DNA from: Nepenthes gracilis
Taxonomy: Eukaryota; Streptophyta; Magnoliopsida; Caryophyllales; Nepenthaceae
Reading direction: 5' to 3'
NCBI GenBank assembly: GCA_033239525.1
Contig: BSYO01000008.1
Location: 15,422,830-15,486,829 of the forward strand
Length of the DNA: 64,000 bases
Shown here: positions 46,091 through 60,038 of the stretch, one piece after another
Position numbering within the stretch: the stretch's first letter is position 1
How the letters are laid out: each line of letters starts with the position of its first letter
Translations under genes and position numbers: made by a program
Notes under the pieces: model-generated
Database searches by the model: none
The model's input: only the letters and a program-made list of their open reading frames with translations
What the model was told of the DNA's origin: nothing

Positions 46091-49000
46091 CTTATTTCTG
46101 CACTAATTTAATTGTAGTAGTGCAGCAATTTCCATCATTTTGAAGGCACAGGCTTTCGTGAAGAATAATGGAGAATCAATGCAGACGACTGCAGCGAGCG
46201 ACAACTGCGCTTAACGTGCAGCTCACCACGCCCGTACGATCAAGGGCTGCTATGAATAATACAAAATTGACAAACGGGGCAGCCTGAGGATTTTGAAATG
46301 AAGAGAGATATCATGGGCAAAGCAACTACAAGCATTCCCATGAATGAATAAGCCAAATCAGCAAATCAAAGAGGTATCAACAATTCAGGGTTTCTCATTG
46401 CAGAAGAGCCGGCCAAATCAGTTGCAGTAACAGCCAGCCAATCAAAACAAATTCAGCAGCTTAGCCACGAGTACGAGCAACTAATATCAATAGCCCGAGC
46501 AACTCAGGTTGGGATTCCAACCATGGGACAACGGAAGAAAAAAGAAAAATGAATCTCCGGTGGAGCCAATGTTTTTACTGGGACTCATACATATTTCAGG
46601 GTAGGAATAACATGAGGAATAGAAGGAGGAATGCCATTGTTATCATAAAGAAAAATATTTGGCAGCGTCAAAATTTAGGCGATGTCAACAATACCATGAC
46701 CAATTGAACCTTCAGATTGATGAGAAGCCATGAATGAGTGTGGAAGACAAAGTTAGAGCTCTCCAGACATCCAAATTGCAAATGAATCAAATTGGAAGTG
46801 TGATCATTAACCTCAAACTGTTTTGTTTAAATAAGCCTAAAAATGAGCATCCAATGAGGTCACCCGAAGGCTAGCAAAATGATGCCTTAGGAGTTTAAAC
46901 AATTAGGTTTCAAAATGATGCGTTACGAGTTTAAACAATTTGGTTTCAAAATGATGCCCAATATGTTAGAAGATTGAGTTATCAAAATTTTAAAAGGATC
47001 GGACTTCAACAATTGGGGTCCATTTAATGGTCTACCCATTATTTGGCCGGGCCTAAATGGGGAGATAATTGGACAAGTGATTAATTTTTAAGTAGTTACA
47101 CATATTTAAATAAATATAAACAAGTGTAAGAAATAAATAAAATTAATAATCTATCACATGTGTAAGAGTAAAGTAAACTGATAATTTATTTATTTTTGTT
47201 TAAAATTTTATATAAAATACATCTCTAACAAGATATTTCCTCATGAGACTAACACCCTAGGGAAAGAAAAGAAAAGAACGAGGCAACAGTCGATATCTTC
47301 TACCAAACAAACTAGCCTGCCAAGCAGCACTTCTTTGGCGATGGCGGTTGGGGTCCTACATGGGTATCGCCACCCTTTACATCCCATAACACCATCAAAG
47401 AAGAAGCTCACTTTCTGACTTGTTGCAAGGACACAATTAACCAATGGACTGAAATTCTAATCATTGACCATTGACTAGAGGCAAATGAATGAGGAGTTAG
47501 CCCCTAGTAGTAAATATCTCTATAGCCCCGAGGGATTCAACAAGGTGACATGCTAGAGGCTAGCTCCTAGTTTGCTAGCCCTTCTCACGAAGATGAGTTG
47601 AACAACAAAAGAGCATGTCCAATCACCGGCTGCCCCCTCTACCACTCTTCAAACTATGCAGTACAGTAAGCGATGCCACCAAAAAGAAAGAAATCAAGGC
47701 GGTTCCCTATTCTAAAGAAAGAAGCCCATATAGTTTTCATTTCCAATGCCATATATGGCATCTTTACAGAGTATTCTTTGTCTCTCTTCTAACTTGAGCG
47801 GACGATTATCAAGACAATAGGAGATTGGAAAAGCCTTGCAAGCTTCATTTATTGTGAAAGTCAAAGAAACTAAGTGAAAAAAAAAAAATTAAAGATGATC
47901 TACCCTTTTTCAGGCAATAGGATAAGCTCAAAACGACGCCAATGCTAGGCAACCAACTAGATAAGCTGCCATGCAAATTTGATGTAGAGAATATCTACCA
48001 TAAAAACCAATCAAAGTATAGTGATTAATTGGTACAATCGTCATGACAGGATTGGCACAATCATCTTTTATTGAAAAGGAGCACTGAATTTGCTAGGAAG
48101 AACATGTCGATGTGGTCCCTATTTTGGCATCCTTGAAGCTCAATTTTGAGCATTAAGGTTGAGGAGTCAAGTGTTAGGTAAAGCAAAATTTTGGGTTGAT
48201 CTAGATCGATGAGTCTGACCAATTGATATAACCCAAAACTAGTCAGTACAAGCCCATAAAAATAGATCCAAAGATGTCCCAATAGATTACGGTCTTGAAA
48301 AAAACTTTACAATTAAAGCCCAGTCAAAGCGCAGAGAATCAAGCCAGTCAATTAGACTATCAGAAGGTAAAGGTTTTAGGTCTGAATCGTGTCTTAAAAT
48401 GTGGTTAACACTGAGCCAAATGGGTGAGTTAAAGAATATTGGATTGATTTTCCAAATGATCGACCAATTCCAAATACTTAGTTGGTATTCCACACTATAA
48501 CCAATCATCTTTTGATTATGTATAATCTACATGATATAGTATGAGTACCACCACTCACAACGGCATTCAATTTAGAATGTGTGTTATGGTTACTAATTTA
48601 AATGGTCAGTAACCAACTCGACACTTTGGTCATATCATGTAATCCTACTATGAGAGAATTATTATTAATTTTTAAATTTCTGTAAATGTTAATTTTCTCA
48701 TCATAAGGCACGGATCGAATAATCAAATCTCTGAAAAGAATGAATTGTTATTATTCTCAATCTTAGAGTATTATTAACTCAAGCTTTAAGGATGAGTCCA
48801 GCAATATTTAGCATACACATAAGAAAATCTGAAACCTACTTTTTAAAATATCTTATATAAAATATAAAGTATAATTCCTAATTTCTTAACTTTCTCCCTT
48901 TCTCTCCCTCTCCCTAACTTAATTTTTACGGTTAAAAAAACTAATTTGAATATCAAAATATATATATATAAGGAATAAGTTTTAATTTTTTTAAAGATTT

Positions 49001-49430
49001 TATTTTACCTTATGATCTTTAAAATTTAAGTTTAATTATTTAAAAATTTAATTTAAAATGTCACAAATCAATAATTTGACAAAACCGAAAAACTTCCTGA
49101 GCGTAATTCTCTCTCATCTCACAGTGCAACCTCGAAATTTTGTCAAAGTTATCAAACAACATCATCACTCTTAACAAAACGGGCTACGGCATTCGACGAA
49201 AAGGCAATTGAGTTGTCTCATCGACGTCTTAAACAACAGGAAAGAAACGGCTTTCGATCGAGAGAGAGAGAGAGAGATTCAAATACTTGATGTGTCGCGT
49301 CGTTGTTCTCCAACCGGTGAGACGGCTGGAGGAAAACCCGGCGCCGCAGCAATCCGAGGATATTTTCCGGTCAATTTGACAAGTTAAGGCCCGGGGTGAG
49401 CCTCGCCACCACTAGGCCGGAGAATTTTTT
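46091..49430. other. Less AT-rich intergenic stretch, no gene recognised
   Basis: Several patches (46130-46780, 47230-47900, 49100-49420) have a more balanced base composition than their surroundings and could be remnants of genes. Frames are short and no domain was recognised. The patch 49260-49277 has a short GA run, and 49300-49420 is GC-rich. Confidence 0.35.
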
Positions 49431-50002
49431 TATTTATTAATACAAAATATTTTAAGCTTGATTTATATCATAATTTAAAAATAATGAGTTATGTTCTCTG
49501 TAAAATAAAAAATTAGATATTAAAATATTAGCCAAGTATTGATAGGATTGTTATTATTATCTAACTTTTTAATTTTTAAATATTTTTTATTTTTTTATTT
49601 ACCTTAAATAAATGTTTTAGCTTGTAATTTATTTTAATAATTTAAAATTCTTTTTTTTTTTTTCATTGGGGTGACTATTGTATTTTCAATCAGCATTGTC
49701 TATCACTATTTTTGACTTTTGAATTCTTAAATAATTTATTGCTTGTCATATTTCTTTTCTTTGTTCCGTCGTCATCACTTTCGTATCATTCTATTTCAAA
49801 ATTATTGATTATCACTATTCATCCGTGATTTTTGTAACTTTTAATTTATTTTATTAAATTATCAATCATTTTATAATCCATTATTCCGCTGGTGCCAACT
49901 TTCACCTTTGATTCCCCTTCCCTTCTTTTTTTTTAAAATAACGATTCCACTCCATTTTCAAATCTCAATCAGTCCACATTCTACTATATTAATTAACATA
50001 AT

Positions 50003-51592
50003 TGTTAGCCCTCTTGCGAGAAGAAACAGACGCTCACGGTTGCACGGACATGACCTGACTTTTGGTGCGTGTTTAATTGACTTTTGTGTGCCAATTTGCT
50101 TATATAATGATCTTTTATAATTTTTTTTTTATTTTTTTTATAGAGTTTTTTTTTAAAAAAAAAAAAGAGAAAAAAAAAGAAAAGAAAAAGTAAAGGAAGA
50201 GGTCTTAGATATGCTTTTATGCTAGATATTGCAATTATTTGACTTAAGACAAGTATATTTGAGTTCTTTTTTGTTCTCTTGTCAAAATCTTGAGATCGAT
50301 TCCTATATTCTTTGTTATATATGCATGTATGAGCTTTGATTTTGTCATTTGTATCATTTTTCATATGCCTGTCGACTTTGCTTAAAAGATCTTAATTTTT
50401 GAATGCTTCTGACTTATTTTTGTAAATATTTTTTATATATGTTAAAATTATTTAAATATTTGACATTATATATCATTTAATACAAGTATTTGAATGGAGA
50501 TCTACCTTAAAATTTATGAATAATATATTTTTTAACTTATTTTTAAAAATTTTATATATTTGCTATTTGTTAATAAGTTTTTCGTATTGATTGAATAAAA
50601 ATTATTATATAGAAATGATAGAATATATTCAGATATATTTTATTATTAATAATAAATTAAAGATCAAACATAATATTCACATGTTAAAAAAGAAATATTT
50701 AACTCTGTTTATAGAAAATAATCTATAGGCAACCCATTCATAAGTCATGAATAGTGGAATGTGACTTTAAGCTATATGAAAGTTATCATAACTTGATCTT
50801 TAATATTTGAACTTTACTAATGAGGTAATCACTTATTATTAGTTCTTATATTTTCTTTGTCATCAAATATTTTTACTTCAACATTTTTAAATTTGATTAT
50901 CATCATTTTCCTTCATAATATATATATATATATACATACTTTGTTTAGTTTTGGATACACTTTTACTATCTTTTTCTAATATTTTAGATTAGTTGGCTTA
51001 GATCACTTGTAAGATATGGATAAATGATTATTCTAGAATAGTTAGTTTATGATTTTAATTTTCATTTTATAATTTTGTAACCTCTAACAATTTCTAAGCT
51101 ATAGGGTATGTGCATTTATGGCAGAGATTCTTATAAGTATGATCGTATTATATGTTTAGCATATTAAAATTTCAATTGAGAATGTTTTTTCTTACTCATT
51201 GGTACTATTCTAGAATAGTTAGAATATGGATAGATGATTATTATATAATAGATAGTCTAGGATTTTAATTTTCATTGTATAATTTTATAATATCTAACAA
51301 TTTCTAAGCTATTGGGTGGTGAGCATTTATGACAGAGATTCTTACACTTATTATTGTATTATATGTTTAGCATATTGAAATTTCAATTGAGAATGTTTTT
51401 TCTTACTCATTAGTATTACTATTGAGTAGGAGGTGGATTATTTGGCTACTTTTAGATTGTGGCTTTTTGTTCTTGGGCTTGATTTTATCTTATAGATTTA
51501 TCTCATTCTATTTATTGTAGGGTTGCATCCTAGTAATTGGTATAGTTTTATTTATGATAATATTGATGCTATTTAGAGTTGGAGACATTACA
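50003..51592 (+). repeat. 5' LTR of the Tekay-like element
   Basis: It aligns with 58330-59754 and ends GAGACATTACA at 51592. It carries an internal tandem duplication of about 211 bp (51008-51420) that the 3' LTR lacks. Its left end may be truncated relative to the 3' LTR. Confidence 0.65.
51008..51420 (+). repeat. 211-bp tandem duplication within the 5' LTR
   Basis: The text around TTTAGCATATT and AATGTTTTTTCTTACTCATT recurs with period 211 (CTTACTCATT at 51191 and 51402). The partner LTR has this segment once, near 59400-59580. Confidence 0.8.
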
Positions 51593-51609
51593 AGTGGTGG
51601 TCTCAAAGA
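51593..51609 (+). other. Degenerate primer binding site
   Basis: AGTGGTGGTCTCAAAG follows the LTR end and resembles the initiator-Met-tRNA primer site TGGTATCAGAGC of chromoviruses after several changes. Confidence 0.5.
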
Positions 51610-51674
51610 AAATTCTAAGAAAAGTGTCTTATATAGTTTCAGAAATTAAATTTATAATTTGTGTCATAATATGT

Positions 51675-52620
51675 ACTAAAATGTCAACAAGTCAAGGTAG
51701 TATTGGTTTTAACTCGGGAATGAGCATCTTGCCATCATGGTGAAGATGGTAAAAGTAATAGATCAAATAGTTCATAGGCAACCTAATCCAGAGCCAATAT
51801 TTGCAAATCTAGAAAATGCGTTAATGGCTTACGATTGGCTCACTAATGAGTGCGTGGTGGAATTGTTGTATGATTCAAATTCGATAAAGGTTGAGATTTG
51901 GATCCGTTGAATTGAAAATGTTTTCAAAGTGGCTAATTGTTTAGAGGAGGACAATACGAAGCTTGCTTCCTATAAACTTGATAAGAAAGTCAACCATTAG
52001 ACGGCTATGAAAACAAAAATTTTAAGTTTGGAGAATTAGAAAATTCCATGTAACATGTTTTTAGAGGACTTCTTTGACTAAGTGCTTTCCAACAAGTATG
52101 CAAGAGAAGAAGAAGAAATTTACTCATTTGTGACAAGAAAATAAGATAGTAGTTAAATATGATGTCAAATTTATTGAGTTGGATTATTTTGCCCAACATG
52201 TGCCGATCGACTTGGCAAGAATAGTGATAAATTTCCTTTTAAGTGTTGGAGGATACAATTCAAAAGTAATTGCTGACTTTACAACTGTAAACCCCTAGAG
52301 AAGTGTTTGATCAAACCTTAATTTTTGGGCAAGAGTTATAGAAAGCTAAGTTCTTTAATAAAATAAATGGCAAATGATGTGGGTAAAATTTAGGATCAAG
52401 AGGATCCCTTAACAAATCTAAATCCCATGATTAGGGGCAATTAAAGGGGCTGAAATTCAAGGGACACTAGGCAAGCCATAATAATTGAAGCTATTGCAGG
52501 AAATTTTAAGGAGTTAGACCATTTTATAAGTCAAATGGGACATGTTTTAATTGTTGTTGATTTGGCTATGTGATTCGGGAATGTCCTCATCCTTTAATTC
52601 AAATAGTTAGTGTGATGGAA
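51675..52620 (+). pseudogene. gag remnant of the Tekay-like element
   Basis: Fragments of a capsid gene are readable, such as VEIWIR then IENVFK (near 51890-51925), the position where chromovirus Gag has its W-x-x-x-I/M-E-x-x-F motif. A zinc-knuckle-like CFNCC...GYVIRECP lies near 52550-52590. Stops and shifts are frequent. Confidence 0.5.
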
Positions 52621-52645
52621 TGAGTTATTTTTTTCTAATAATCTC

Positions 52646-55039
52646 TGTCAATAATCATACAAAACTAATGCTCATAATTTAATTAATATAAATTTTTACA
52701 AAAAATTTGATAGAATTTTCTCTAAAAGTGGATAAAAATCATACATATAATCTACTTAATTAAACCTGTATAAGTATGTAAATATCTAGATTTTAAAATT
52801 TACTCCATAACATACACACATGATCAACAAATACCATATCATCTATAATTCTAATACAATACTCCATAACTACTACATTAGATCTAAATAGAGATGTCAT
52901 CTAAGTCTAAACAAATTCAAGATTAAAACTGTGAAAATAGAACAAGATCTATAAATAATTTGTGAAAGTATAACAATAATCTATAATAATAATAATATGC
53001 TACAATTTAATACACAATATTAATCTAACTTTACTATTTACATTTCGATATATTAGACATATCTAAAACTCTAAACCTTTGAAATCTGATAAATTTTCTT
53101 AAGCAAATCCCTTTCCTTACTCTAACTAATTAGGCGTCAACTCGTGGATCTCATCTGAAAGGAAGAAGAAGTATGAGTGAGTTAACAATTCAATAAGTAT
53201 ATCATAATAAGGTAATAAACAATAATAACGAAATTAAATAAAAGAAAGATATATGAATATGAAAGGAATGCATAAACGGAACTTGATTAGACATGCTTGG
53301 GGTGCAATTTACTAATTTCTTTTGTTCTTATTTTCTTTAGAACGTAAATTAAAACGTAATTCTTCATCTTTGCGAATCCGAATTAGTAAACCTTACTAGC
53401 CAAATGAGAAAATAATCGATGATAGATTGTATTCAATCTATACAATCAAAGGCCTTAGTTCTTGTTCCCATTATTTTACACCCCGAGGACAAAATGTTCT
53501 AAATTTTTTGTCTTTGTTCTTTTATCCTCGATTTTCACTGAAACGTCCTAAGGCATATCAAGAGTATCACCCGCTACAATAAGCGGTCAGGACAAATCCT
53601 TGAGTTTCTATTGTCATACTAGTAGCATGTCTAAGGATGTTTCCCGTCATAACATGAATTCGTGATCCTAATTTTATGATTTCTTGTTCTTTTGATGGAG
53701 GATCCACTAAACATCTGTGCAAATATCTCAATCTGAAAGAACAATTCATCATATTCCCAAATGTGAAATTTTCCTCCAACTATTCATATGCTTATTATCT
53801 TACTTATGGATGTAAGTCTTTTCTCGACTTTGCTTACATATACAAATATCATATGCATAAAAAAGGTTCAGAATTCTTACAATTGAAGAGCAGAATTGAC
53901 TTTAAAAGCTTTTGGATACAAATTTTCTTTATAATTAAATATGCCGAAACTTTCAGATTATTTGATTGAACTTATAAAAATATATACATCACTTAATTAA
54001 CATTTGAGCATGGGAAAGATTATGCAAATATCGTTCAATGTCCTCAGGTAACAATACTCGCATGAATAGTGCACGTAACGGTGTTTAGATACGCATATCG
54101 ATTAATCCTCAAAATTTTGGATATCCAATAAGTACATCATCAAATTTAAGGTATGGGTAATTAATATCCTAAGTCAATCGATGTATCAAAACCCAATTTA
54201 ATCCATTAACGGGGTCTGGGCGGAGGTTTGGGTCTCCTCGAACAAAATCTCATATAAAATTACAAATTCGGATATCTAATCGATAAATTAACATGCTTAA
54301 ATCATAGGTAATCATATTCTAGTCTCAAAAATAAGAAAAAAAAACCCAAAATTTTGTGGGTAAATCATTCAGATGCGGGGTTAGGGTTTCCTTGTTTGAA
54401 ACCGATCAAAATCAAAGATTTTGGGCATGGGATTTACATGTATGCATACTTGGGTCTTAAAAATTACAAAATATAAATCTAATCGAGTATCGAAACGATG
54501 ATACTTGAAGAAAACAGAATAAAAGTGTAAGAAAATAAAAGATGAGGGTATGAGTGCACTTGCCGTATCCCGATCTATCAGCTTTTGAACTAGCTTTGGA
54601 ACGGATTCCGACTCGTGGGCCTCCATGTCCTCCTCTCTCTAGTCTTCATCCTCTCTCTCTCTTTCTAAAAATCAGAAAGGGCAGAAAAATGAAAAGGAAA
54701 AACCCTTGCGTGCTTTTAATACCGCGACTAGCACTCGATCGGCGCTTAAGTGCTTATCGGGCGCCAAGATATCAAAACGGCCACGCTCGAGAGCTCATTG
54801 GGCGAGCATTGAGCGTGCCATCCTGTTTTTCATGCCAGGGTGGCGCCTTGGGCAGTGCTCGAGCAGACCCATTCTACTAAATGCGCCTGACTTGCGTCTC
54901 GGACGCCAATCAGGTGTCGAGCCCATTCACCCTATTTTGCTTCTGATCTTAATTTTTTACATTTTTTTAAGCTTAACTTTTGATCATTAATAATTCAATT
55001 ACCTCCTAATTATCATATTTTAAAAATCAAAACTGCACA
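52646..55039 (-). mobile_element. Nested minus-strand LTR-like insertion
   Basis: It separates gag from the protease of the host element. Its plus-strand edges are approximately TGTCAATAATC and AACTGCACA. It contains reverse-oriented LTR features: CAATCAAAGGCCTTAG-type text near 53443 and a GC-richer block at 54700-54930 resembling the promoter-proximal part of sibling LTRs. Boundaries are approximate and no duplication was found. Confidence 0.4.
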
Positions 55040-55059
55040 GTTAAAAAAGTTAAATACTT

Positions 55060-55460
55060 TAGGAAGAGCTTTTGCGATGATAGTCAAAGATGTGGATGGA
55101 TCTCCTTTGGTGGTAAATGGACAATTTTTAATTTTTAAAACTTTTGTATACATATTATTGGACTTAGGATCTGTGTATTCATATATGTCTTCTAATTTTG
55201 TATATCATTTGTTTTCGTAACGTTATGTTATGAATTATTTATTAGTAATGTCTATATCTATAAGTAAGTCTTTATAACTGATGTTGTCTATCATCAGTGT
55301 GTAATTTAGGTATATGGATTTGAATTGATCGTAGATATAATTTTGTTAGATATGTATTATATTGATATAATTTTAGGCACGGATTGACTAACATATTAGC
55401 ACATATTGTTTAGACAAAAGTATTCTTTTTGCTATTCCAAGTTATGAACCATTTTATTTT
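55060..55460 (+). pseudogene. Protease remnant of the Tekay-like element
   Basis: LDLGSVYSYMSSNFV near 55155-55200 corresponds to the aspartic protease active site, where D-S-G is expected; L-G follows the Asp here. IILGTD then LTNILAHI near 55365-55410 matches the conserved ILGMDWL segment. Confidence 0.6.
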
Positions 55461-55959
55461 GATGGGAATAAGAGTAAAGAGTTAGTCTACGTGATTACGA
55501 CTTTGTATGTATGTTATTTAATGAAAGATAGGTGTTAAGTATACCTTATTTTACAATACCTAGAAGTCGTAGTGTATCAATTGAAAAAATTTCAATAGTG
55601 AGGAGATTTGATTGGATTGCAACTGAATAGAGAGATCGAGTTTGAGATTAAATAGATTTCAAGATCTACACCGGTTTCTGAAATTCTATATAAGAAGACT
55701 CTTTTAGATATAAAATAATTTAATAATCAATTGCAAGAACTTTTGTGAAAAGGTTTCATTTGATTGAGTGTGTCACAATGGAGTGAATTTATTCTATTTC
55801 TAAAGAATAAATACAGGTCTATGAGATTGTACATACACTATTAGTAGTTAAATAAGATAACAATCAATAATAAGTACCATATATAAAGAATAGATGATTT
55901 CTTTACTAGTTACAAGGAACTTAGATCTTCTCAAAGTTTGATATTTAATTAGGTTATAA

Positions 55960-56740
55960 TCAATTAAAGATTAAGATAGAAAATATGGCAAAGATTGCTA
56001 CTCTATCAAGGTACAGTCATTATAAATTCCTTGTAATATCGTTTGTATTAACGAATTCACCTATGATATTTGTAGATCTAATAAATGAAGTATTTTAACC
56101 TTATTTTGATCAATTTATAGTAATTTTTATCAACAATATTTTGATTTACTCAAGGAGTTTTGAGGAGCATGAGATCTATTTTAAAATTATTTTGCAGATG
56201 CTTAGACAAAGGGAATTGTATGCCAAGTTAAAGAAGTGTAATTCTGACTCGAGGAAGTAGCTTTCTTATTCTGCATGATATCAAAATGAGGAGTCAAAGG
56301 ATTTAAGGAAAATTGAAGCAAGGACAACTTAGAGTAGAACAATGAATGTAATGGAAGTACGAGGCTTTCTTTGATTGCCTGGGTATTATTAGAGATTTAT
56401 GAAAAATTTATCTAGGTTGACAGTATCATTTGCCTACTTAGAACAAAACAATGTAGCATTTTAGTAGGATAAAGATTGTGAGAGAAGTTTTCAAGAATTG
56501 AAGAACCATTTGATGACCTCTCTGATTTTATCTATTTCATAAAGGTCCAAAAGCTACGTGATTTATTGTGATCGTTCCAAAAAAGATTCTTGTAGCACGG
56601 TAGGGTTATTATCTATGGATTAAGATAGCTCAGGGTACATGAATAAAATTATCCTACCCTTGATTTAGAATTAGTAGTGGTAACTTTTGCCTTAATGTTT
56701 AGAGACATTGCCTTTATGAAGGAAAATTCATGGTGTGTTC
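55960..56740 (+). pseudogene. RT and RNase H remnant of the Tekay-like element
   Basis: A readable run from about 56008 (RYSHYKFLVISFVLTNSPM) leads to FINNILIYSRS near 56125. The catalytic pair of Asp residues is N-N. The RNase H start YVIYCDRSKK lies near 56552. Many stops follow. Confidence 0.7.
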
Positions 56741-57189
56741 GAACCACAAAAGGTTAAAATATTTATTTTCTCAAACAAAATTGAATATAAAATAAAAATA
56801 ATGAACGAACATGCTAAATAATTGTAATTGTGAGATCTAGTTTCAATTAGGGAAAGTGAATGTAGTAGAGGATATTTTGAGTCATTGGTTTGCAAGTTTG
56901 ACATCTCATTTGATGATTAAGGAATTAGAAATACTTAATATTACTAAGGAGTGCAACATGAGATTGCATTCTCAAGGTATGCACGTAATTTTGCCATATT
57001 TTCTTATTCAATCCAAAGTCTTGGAGTAGATTAAGAGAAGACAAAGGGATTATCCACTTTTAGTTGACAAAATTGAGGATGAATTAAGAATCAAGAGTTG
57101 AGTATAGTGTTTGGGCCAATAAAGTTTTAAGGTTTAAGGATCATATTTGTGTGCCTAACTTGGAGGAAATAAAAGAAGAGCTTTTTAAT

Positions 57190-57735
57190 AAAACTCATTA
57201 ATCAAAATATACAATCTATCTAAGAATCAACAATATATGCCTAGATTTGTGAATACTTTTTTGGTAGAGGAATATAAAAAGAGAAATTGCAACATTTATT
57301 GAATGATTTATTAGATGTCAACAACTAAATGCTAAGCACAAGAAGCCCCAAAGTTATTTGCAGCTCATGCTAGTTCTCAATTGGAAATGGAAGCATATAA
57401 TTATATATTTTTTTATTGTTTTGCCTAAAACGTCAAGGAAGTATAATGCTATGCAAGTGATTGTAGATCCTCTAAGAAAATTAGCACACTTTATAGCCGT
57501 CAAGATAACATTTTTGAGGGGTCATTTGATAATGTTATACTTCAATCAAATAGTTAGATTGTATAGTATTCTAGGTACAATTATTTTTGATCGAGACTCG
57601 AGATTTGTCTCTAAGTTTCGGAAAAGTTTGTTGTGTGAATTGGGCATCAAATTGAATTTTAGTATGGCACACCATTCTCAAATGGATAGAAGATCAGAGA
57701 GAACTGCTAAGATTTTGGAAGATATGTTATGAGAA
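57190..57735 (+). pseudogene. Integrase remnant of the Tekay-like element
   Basis: From 57358 a frame of 124 codons is open. It covers the integrase core, with WKHIIIYFFIVLPKTSRKYN where the first catalytic Asp should be (Tyr present), FDRDSRFVSKF with the second Asp kept, and HHSQMDRRSERTAKILEDML with the Glu kept. The upstream zinc-binding part is recognisable near 57235-57340. No chromodomain could be read before the 3' LTR. Confidence 0.8.
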
Positions 57736-58149
57736 TCTATCATAGAGATAAAAGGGAGTTGAGACAACTATTTGTTGTTGGTCGAATTCGTTTACAATAA
57801 CAATTATTAGAAAATTATCGATATAGCACCCTTTAAAGTGCTTTAAAGAAAAAAGGTCGTTCCCAAATCAATTGGAAGCATATTAGTGATCAAAGACTTT
57901 TGGTGCTGGATGTAATTCAAGAAACATTGAAGAAGACTCAATTGACAAAAAAAATTTGCTCAAAAGTTTCGTAAAGCTAACCAAAAAATTATACATTAAA
58001 GTTTCTCAAAACTTCAATTGCTCAAAAGACCCCATCCATTTATTCATTAAAGTATGTGAATTTTAATAATGAAATTCTTATAAGAAGGAAACAATTGCAA
58101 TACACGATCCTTAATCTGTGAAATATAATATAAGAAATCGACAATTTTA

Positions 58150-59754
58150 AACAAAGTTTTGAGAATAATTTATTGTTTGAGATATTGAACTGGCACCAGA
58201 ATACATATACTAGCCGAATGGGTCACACTTGTGTATGATAGATGTGTGCTCATGCATTTGTTAGCATAATAGGCCGCATTCATGTGTGGTAGAGCACACT
58301 GGTGCATGGATAACAAAATAGACAGCACCCATGCATGAAAGGAGAGGCGCTTGTGGTTGCATGCACATGACCTAGCAGTTGATGTGTGCTTAACTAATGC
58401 GCGTATTCTAGTTTTTCTATATAAGGACCTTTCATGATTTTCTATCATATTTTTGTTGAGCTTTGAGAGAGTTGAGGGCAAGATAAAAGGAGGAGATAGA
58501 AAAAAGCAGAGAGAGAGAGTGAAAAAAGATGTCTTAAAAGTTTTTTCGTATTAGATTTTATAATTATTCAATTTAAGTTAAGTATATTTAAGCTATTCTC
58601 TTCCTTTGTTATTAAAATATTGAGATCTATCCCTCTGTTCTTTTTTAGATATGCAGTCATGTGCTTGATTTCTGTCATTCATACCATTTCTTGACATGCA
58701 TGTCTATTTTTTGCTTAAGGATTTTAAGTTCTCCAATGCTTATGACTAATTTTTTATAATATTGTTCACATATACTGAAATCCTTTAAATAATTAAACTT
58801 GCAGATTATTTTATACAATTCTTTGAAAAAAATTCTATTTTAAAATTCAAAAAGATTATTATTTTTTCCCTAATATTGAAAATATTTATATATTTTTTAT
58901 TTTTTTATAAAGTTTTCTATATCAATTAAATAAAAATCATTATAAAAAATTAACGAAACTTATTAGAATATATCTTAATATATTAGTTATAAATTAAATA
59001 TTAAACCAAATATTTACATATCAAAAAAACGATATTTGATCTTATTTATAGAAAATAATTTATAGATAGTCCACTCAGAGGTCTTGAATTGTGGAATGTG
59101 GTGTTAGACTATGCGGAAGAAATCATATGTCAATTTTTGATATTTAACTTTTATTAGTAGGATGATCACCTATCATTGGTTCTTATATTTTTATTATTTT
59201 CACATATTTTTACTGACTTATTATAATATTTAATATTTTTATATCTGATTATTATCATTTTTCTTCATAATTTTTATATATATCCACGTATATAAATTTG
59301 TACATATTTTACTAAACATTATACTCATTCTTGCCATTTTTTTCTAACATTTCAAATTAGTAAATTTAAATCTGTTATAAGATACAAACAGATCATTATT
59401 CCGGACTAGCTAGTTTATGATTTTAATTTTCATTGCATAGTTTTGTAATATCAAACAATTTTTTAGCTATTGGATAGTAATTGTTTGTGGCTGAGGGCCT
59501 TCAATTTATGATCGTATTATTTCTTTAGTAGATTTAAAATTTCATTTGAGAATGCTTTTTTTTTCCCCTTATTTGCATTGTTGTCGAGCAAGAGGTGGAT
59601 TATTAGACCACTTTCAAATTGTATCCATTAGTTCCTATGTTAGACTTAATATTGTAGATTTATCTAATGATATTTATTATAAAATTATATGTTGATATTT
59701 GGTTAAATTTTATTTACAATAATATTCATGCTAATTGGGATTGGGAACGTGACA
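58150..59754 (+). repeat. 3' LTR of the Tekay-like element
   Basis: The CTATATAAGG promoter box lies at 58418-58427, followed by a leader with GAGAGAGAG. It ends GGGAACGTGACA at 59754. The left edge is approximate. Confidence 0.6.
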
Positions 59755-60038
59755 CTATATTAATCTAAGGCCTAAAAACATAATTATCATCACAAAATGT
59801 GCATTACTCAAAAGCAAATATGGTCGAATTAGGCCGTTTAAATTTCATATAGCTTATATTTCTTATTATATATATAATACATATTATAATTAATAATTTT
59901 TTGTTTCAGATTTGATAGGAAAATTTTGAATTTTCATTGTACTAGGCCCTTAATGCACAATCCTATTCAAAATGAGAATATTATCCGGTGGCTGCTGGGC
60001 TGTGGTTTTTATAGGATTGTTTGTTTGTATGAATTACA

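Larger units (their letters stand above)
50003..59754 (+). mobile_element. Decayed Tekay-like chromovirus with two LTRs and a nested insertion
   Basis: The 5' LTR (about 50003-51592) and 3' LTR (about 58150-59754) are direct repeats. Matching landmarks are ACATGACCT at 50048/58367, TATATAA at 50100/58418, GACTTTGC/TTTTGCTT near 50375/58710 and the ends ATTACA/GTGACA. Between them lie recognisable gag, protease, RT, RNase H and integrase remnants in the right order. The interior is interrupted at about 52646-55039. The 5' edge is uncertain and no target duplication could be confirmed. Confidence 0.75.

Noticed and set aside
48061..48508. Two adjacent 73-codon minus-strand frames
   Set aside because: No recognisable domain and no evidence of splicing; kept as intergenic.
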